Below, piece after piece: positions 58,900 to 64,000 of a stretch of 64,000 nt of DNA (position 1 is its first letter; each line of letters begins with the position of its first letter). Position numbers and translations under genes: made by a program. This stretch comes from Pilaira anomala (lineage: Eukaryota; Mucoromycota; Mucoromycetes; Mucorales; Mucoraceae): assembly GCA_025716855.1 (NCBI GenBank), contig JAIXMQ010000064.1, positions 62,001 to 126,000 on the forward strand, given 5' to 3'. The notes under the pieces were generated by a model. The model saw only the letters and a list, made by a program, of their open reading frames with translations, did no database searches and was not told where the DNA came from.

Positions 58900-59464
58900 C
58901 TAGCTAATCCACCAGCCCATAAAGGGGAATAATTATCTAATGCTGTATTAGCGTAACGTGAAGTTCGAGTATGATCCCGAATATAATCATAACCAACAAA
59001 ATAAATAGCAGTAGATGGTAATGCCATTACTAATCCAGGTAATAATCCTCTCCATAAAGCAAATATGCCTTCGTTTTTAAGAATTTTTGAAAGTCCATCC
59101 TATCGAAAAAAAGAAAAAAAAAAACTTTTTCAGTGGGGGCCGCTGTCAAGTATATTATAGTTTGCTATTCTAGTTACAATAGTGCCTTTATATTGGTTAG
59201 TTCCATTCTTGGAAGTTTCTTGTAATCTAGTTTTTACTACATCCAATGGGTTCACTATACACAAATAAATGAATAAAAGATCGCTTTACATATTATCAAA
59301 GGCTGCTTACTAAAGGACATAGTGATGACCGCACCCGTACAGGCAGATACAACTTTTTCGAAAGAAGAAGAATTGTTCGCCAATGCTAATTTAGGTGTAG
59401 GTTTTTCCAATCGATCCATGCTCAAATCCACGTTGGAAGAAGGTAAGGCTATGCTTTCACTCAT
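58109..59464 (-). CDS. Mitochondrial carrier of the Mtm1/SLC25A39-40 type, 319 aa
   Basis: Inner-membrane carrier linked to mitochondrial glutathione, iron-sulfur and manganese handling. Exons 59311-59464, 59178-59254, 58898-59099, 58740-58820, 58472-58674, 58345-58414 and 58109-58281. Three repeats with the carrier signature: NPLDVVKTRLQ, SPLELFRTRMQ and TPFDVVKTRRQ, each followed by a LWRGLLPG/T or FFRGVVPR block. The extended gap YIRDHTRTSRYANTALDNYS in repeat 1 and MALPSTAIYFVGYDY match the Mtm1 branch. A 41-base T run occupies the intron at 58821-58897. Confidence 0.9.
58855..58895. repeat. Poly-T run, 41 bases, in the Mtm1-type gene intron
   Basis: Longest pure homopolymer noticed in the window; it lies close to the donor side of a 77-nt intron (minus strand poly-A). 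Confidence 0.95.
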
Positions 59465-60162
59465 TCTTTTTCGAGTGGTATATTAAAAAAAAAGAAAAGA
59501 GATAAATTACAAGTAAAATATTTTATTATTAGCAAATGTATTCGGAGTTTCCCAGATCGATCTTGGAACTCTTCTCTTGTCAATGAAAATAACTACTACG
59601 GCATTAATAAAACCTTTCTAAAAACTTACATACAAAGATTATAAGTATATGATATAAGCATTTTTACTGTTAAATAGCTTCCTGTGTAGTATTAATTGGA
59701 AAACTCAATGTTGAAAACGACGAAAGGATTTTTTTAAAAATAGTTACCGTCTTTTTTTCTTTTTTTTTTAACAATCAAGTAACAAAGATTGGAATTGAGT
59801 GTTGGCTTACGGTGGCCTCTTCGATTTATTTGCTATGTAACTACAGAGAGGCTATAAAACTAAAAGGAAATAGAATTTCCATTCCATTCGCTCTATTTTT
59901 AAAATTTTAATAGACTATACTCTCAAGCATTTACCGGCTATTTTTCCTAGAGCGTAATGCCACTTTCTTATTGTCAAATCATTGAGGGAAATGGAATTAT
60001 TAAAAACTATAGATTTTATATTATTTTCAAATAATTATGGCTGTGACGATGCGTTCTATTGTAAGGAAAAATCTAACGAATACACTTTTCGAGATGCAAA
60101 AAATAACCAGTCAAGAGTTTAAGAGTTAGGCATTTAGCTTATTGGGTGTATGGTAGTTTAGA
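59465..60162. other. Spacer
   Basis: AT-rich DNA upstream of the carrier and downstream of the JMJD7-type gene. No feature recognised. Confidence 0.5.
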
Positions 60163-61540
60163 TCAATCACTATCTTCTTCCTCGTTTAATAATTCACGAT
60201 TTCCTTCCATAGCACCTGTAATTAATCTTCTATATAAACCCATTGTAGGAAACAAAGAGTTTGTATAATCCATATCATACCAATAATTAACAGCAATTAC
60301 TCCTTCGTCGCCCTTTTGCATAACTTGATGAAACCATAATGCTGTGTAGCATGAAAAAATGTTTAGAAAAAAATGCGTATTATTATTTTTTTTTTGTCTG
60401 GTATTTTACCTGGCAAATAAAGCATTTCACCTTCTTTCACTGTTACTGTAATAGGGCATGCGTGCATAAACTTTGGATATTTTGTAAAATCGGGATAGAG
60501 TGGGTTAACTGGAATCCAAGGTGTTTCCCCATCTATAGGACACAGCGTAAGTTTTTGTGTAGTTTTGTTAGGGACATAAATAGCGTTTTGATACAGGGAT
60601 TCTGAAATAAGTTATTTTAGACATTACATAATAAATTTATAATACGCATATTTCTCGTATGAATCGTACCATGCATACAATAATATTCAGTGGGTGGATA
60701 CAAGATAAAAGTCTTTTGACCACGTACAACAGCATAACAATTCTCATACGGATCCTTATGTAAAGAAGTAGCACTTTTATCATCACCGAACCAGAAATTA
60801 ACTGCGTCCGGTTGTTTACCTAATGCTTCACTAAACCAACTGATTTCTCGGTCCACATCGTCCTCAATTGCGCTATACTCGGTAGGCAAACTACCGTTTT
60901 GTAATGAAATATAATTGGCATTCATAGAGACCGTCTTTCCTTCTATCAAATCTATAAAAGAATCAAATTTCATTTGTTCTTCATGGGGCATAGCGAAATA
61001 CTCCTTATCCGTATCTGGATCAAGAGTTACTGCATCTGCATATCTAACAAAATTTAGGTTCTAGTCGTGTTCTTTTTTAAAAATAAATAAATAGGAATAG
61101 TTACCCATTGGGTGTAGCTGTAGATATTAAAAAATTCATTAGTTTAAAAAAGTAGTATGGAGGCGCAAACAATTACTTGCCAGCAACTGTGACAACACTT
61201 TCTCCCATTTTTGATCTTAAATAGTCATTAGTCCATTGCGTACGTGCTGGCCAATGCTCAAATCCACCTATAAAGTATACATTCAACAACCTGAAAAAAA
61301 ACAGTACAGAAAAATACAAAACTCTGTACCTTTTATAATGGCAGGTCTATTGGGATGAACTGAAGTTCTTAAAAACTCTAACGCCGTTGGTGGTTTTTCG
61401 TATACATGAACATGAGTGCCATTAATGTCTATTTAAACAGTAAATTCCAAAGTTTTCCTGATTCTTATTTTGTTTTTGGTTCAACCTTGGTATTCTTTAA
61501 CATACTTGATAAAGACTTTATCAATGTCGTCTTCAAGCAT
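60163..61540 (-). CDS. JmjC-domain protein of the JMJD7 type, 332 aa
   Basis: Fe(II)/2-oxoglutarate oxygenase; the animal homologue is a lysyl hydroxylase acting on TRAFAC GTPases. Exons 61486-61540, 61330-61428, 61181-61267, 61105-61117 (13 nt), 60670-61043, 60410-60601 and 60163-60341. Conserved blocks are YEKPPTALEFLRTSVHPNRP, VVTVAATPNGYADAV, ALGKQPDAVNFWFGDD, SLHKDPYENCYAVVRGQKTF (iron ligands His and Asp) and GEMLYLPALWFHQV (second His), then IAVNYWYDMDY. The 13-nt exon encodes ATPNG and is needed for the frame. The intron before it starts GCAAGT, so it is a GC-AG intron. Exon 1 (MLEDDIDKVFIKYVKEYQ) uses the weak donor GTTGAA and is less certain. Confidence 0.9.
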
Positions 61541-63660
61541 TTTCTTTTTAAAAACCGTGATAAAGAACAACACATGTGGAATTCTGTTTTCACTTATAAA
61601 AAGGTTGTCACGATGCCGTATCATTGGACGTTTGAACCTCCTACTTATTTTTCATAAATATGTGTTTGGACAATGCATACCCTGGGTTACAAGAAAAAAA
61701 GATAAAAATAGTTGGCTTCATTATATCAAAAACATCTACATGTTATGAGTAATAAGAGAAAGCTCTATTAATTGTACATATACGTTTTTTTTGTTTTATC
61801 AGATACATTGAAAGAAGAGACCAAGGATACCATTATACAAAAGTATAATATAGTTAGAGCCCTTTTATTTTGCTAATTATATATATTATTATGAGAAAAT
61901 ACACCATTTGAGCATCTAAATACTGGCTATAGATACTAATATCTGCAAAAAATATTGCAATGAGTTACGCTATGAATCTTTTCAATATTTTTAAACGCAT
62001 ACAATGGTCGTTTTAACGCGATCTGGACCAACCTTTTTCTTAATTACCTGTCAAATCTGCTGATAAACTTTTATTGGTCCGAATAGAAAAAAAAGTAGAG
62101 GGAGAGGCGCATATTACCAAATAATTTTTTCGTATCTTTGGTAGACTTATTTATTTGATTAGTCGACAGTTTGTCACAAAAAAATCCTAGAAGTGATTGT
62201 TTTCCATCCCTCTTGTTCCTTTTTGATAGGTACTAGTTGAAATAACTAATCAAAAGCTGGGTCTTTTGGTTTTAAAGAAGAATACGAGTAACTACTTGAC
62301 TTGTAATTGCTCTTTATACTATTTATTCCTCTTTTTCTTTTTCTTTTAAAGGTGGCATTTGAAATGTTATAAATGATAAAAGAAACACCGTATTTTTAGC
62401 ACTAAACACCATCATATTCATTATCATCGAAAGCAGTTTTAGAATTCGAGCAGTTGAGTCATTTATTGTAAGAAAATTTCTCGGTTTTTTTTTTATAAGT
62501 CAGAAAGTCTCTGGGAGTAGGCTGGTTCCATAAAAATCTAGTATGTCCACATACGCCGAATCTACCTTTTTTATTGCTAGCATGTAGCCTCAGAGAACTA
62601 TATACAAAAGCAGTAGCTAGACGAACGCCCCTACTTGTGAGCTAACTATCTTTCAGTTGCGTAACTAAAATATTTTGCCTTTATAATTTCTTCGGTTGAT
62701 CCCTTGAACTACTTTTTTTGTAAACTCATTGATGTATCTATTCTTTTTTTACTTCTTTATTTAATTTCGTTATTTATCTCTTTATTTAAGTAATCTTTCT
62801 CTTCGTGGAAACAAAGAGAATAAGCTTTATCACAATATAAGTCAGTGGCTTTATAACTTTTTCTTTACAGTAAGAATAACATCGTAATCCATACTTTATA
62901 GTTACAAATAAAAAACATACATCTTTTTAAGTCCTTAAGCTCTAGTGAATCATACTTTTTCTTCCTTACACCATCAATTCAATACAAAAAAAAAAAACTA
63001 TTAAATTATAAGAGATATATATTGTTTGAACCTTACACATCATAAAAAATAGTACATACCTGTCTCAAAAAGACTAAACAATCATCAATTATCTGTCGTT
63101 GATCTTATTGTCTATTACAAATACACACATTAAAAGAAACTGAGTATGTTTATAAAATCCATATTTTATTATCCTGCTCAATTGAATTATTATTACTTTG
63201 TAATCAAAGGTAGTTTTCAGCAACCTCTATGCACATATCTTTTCCCTTTACCAATACTTCGGTTCTCTCATTTTTTTAAAATCCCCGGAGCTAAATGTGA
63301 CCCAAGACAGAAATAACAGTCTTTTACATTATTTTTTCCCTCTTGTTTAATAAAAAGGCCTATAAGTTAACATCTTAAAAATAATAATCAAAAAGCTTTT
63401 TAACACTATCAGCGTGCACTTTCAGCAAGTACACATAAATGTCAAAAGAAAGTAGCGAAATACCTATAGAATTGAATAAAACAAGTCGATTAGTATCAAT
63501 TATCTAAGCCTCAAACTTGAACTGTTGCAAAACACAGGAACGGACTACAATGTAATAAAAAATTTAATTTGTATGTGGCTTATCGTAAACGATAATAAAA
63601 AAGAATCCTAAAGACAGCAAGCTTTTTTCTTCTTCCTCTTTAAATCATATATCATTAAAT
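61541..63660. other. 2.1 kb spacer before RPS17
   Basis: AT-rich, no convincing frame on either strand, and no tRNA or snRNA recognised. The last 120 bp form the RPS17 promoter; CGGACTA at 63541-63547 resembles half of the RPL7/RPL14 motif. Confidence 0.5.
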
Positions 63661-64000
63661 ATGGTAAGATTTAATATTCAATTATAAATACAGTCAGACA
63701 GCCATTCTTGAGCGACATCCATGATGGATGGATGTGATAGATGGATGGATGGATGGATGGATTGATTTAATGGATGGATGTATACTAAACAATATTATAA
63801 CAATAGGGTCGCGTTAGAACTAAGACTGTCAAGAAGGCATCTCGTGTTGTCATTGAGAAGTACTACCCTCGTCTTACTCTTGATTTCCAAGTCAACAAGA
63901 AGATTCTTGATGAAGTCACCATCATCCACTCCAAGCGTCTCCGTAACAAGATTGCTGGTTTCACCACTCACTTGATGAAGCGTATTTCTCGCGGTCCCGT
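63661..64000 (+). CDS. RPS17: 40S ribosomal protein S17 (eS17), 5' part
   Basis: Component of the small ribosomal subunit. Exon 1 is just the ATG at 63661-63663, followed by donor GTAAGA; exon 2 starts at 63807 and runs off the window. The visible protein, [40 protein letters not shown] and [20 protein letters not shown], is the highly conserved N-terminus of eS17. Biased, GC-richer codon use fits strong expression. The intron carries a GGAT-type tandem repeat. Confidence 0.96.
63717..63781. repeat. GATG tandem repeat in RPS17 intron 1
   Basis: Around ten imperfect GATG units occupy the middle of the intron. Confidence 0.85.

Overview
The window is nuclear DNA from an early-diverging filamentous fungus, most likely Mucoromycota (Mucorales-like). 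The reasons are very AT-rich spacers full of homopolymer runs, compact genes with many 50-100 nt GT-AG introns (plus two GC-AG ones), GC-richer codon use only in ribosomal protein genes, and fungal families such as APSES, SUR7/PalI-like and Kre9-like proteins. There are no operons, CRISPR arrays, viral genes or recognisable intact transposons. Exon borders were worked out by hand from reading frame and splice signals.

Layout, left to right. 1-8 kb: PEX19 (3' end off the window, minus), a long empty spacer, a small Glu/Arg-rich protein, a coiled-coil protein, and RPL7 whose second intron carries a C/D box snoRNA. 8.7-10.4 kb: two near-identical U1 snRNA genes facing each other. 11-24 kb: a secreted protein, RPL14, an SMG5/6-type EST1-PIN protein, an APSES transcription factor, and a gene broken by in-frame stops. 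25-29.5 kb: a TOM20-MYND-SET fusion gene, a small conserved fungal protein, an ordinary TOM20 and a calcipressin. 29.6-36.5 kb: a mucin-like type I membrane protein, an Scs7/FA2H sphingolipid hydroxylase, a doubtful small gene and a broken leucine-rich-repeat-like gene. 37-43 kb: SUR7-like protein, SEM1/DSS1, a small Kre9-like protein, an Esa1-type MYST acetyltransferase, SDHC/Sdh3, an orphan gene. 44-50 kb: EF-hand mitochondrial carrier, MICOS Mic26/27-like protein, SAGA subunit Ada3. 50.5-61.5 kb: D-2-hydroxyglutarate dehydrogenase, a Rho GTPase, a hypothetical protein, dienelactone hydrolase, C1D/Rrp47, an Mtm1-type carrier and a JMJD7-type hydroxylase. The right edge holds the start of RPS17.

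The genes are housekeeping functions (ribosome, mitochondrion, chromatin, mRNA surveillance, membrane biology) and do not form one pathway. The most noteworthy points are: the snoRNA in RPL7, whose guide predicts the LSU position called Gm805 in yeast; the TOM20-MYND-SET fusion lying beside an ordinary TOM20 with identical internal exon lengths; a shared 11-bp motif about 100 bp upstream of RPL7 and RPL14; paired U1 genes with identical TATA spacing; tiny exons and GC-AG introns; and two relic genes whose lesions are nearly all premature stops in an otherwise open frame.
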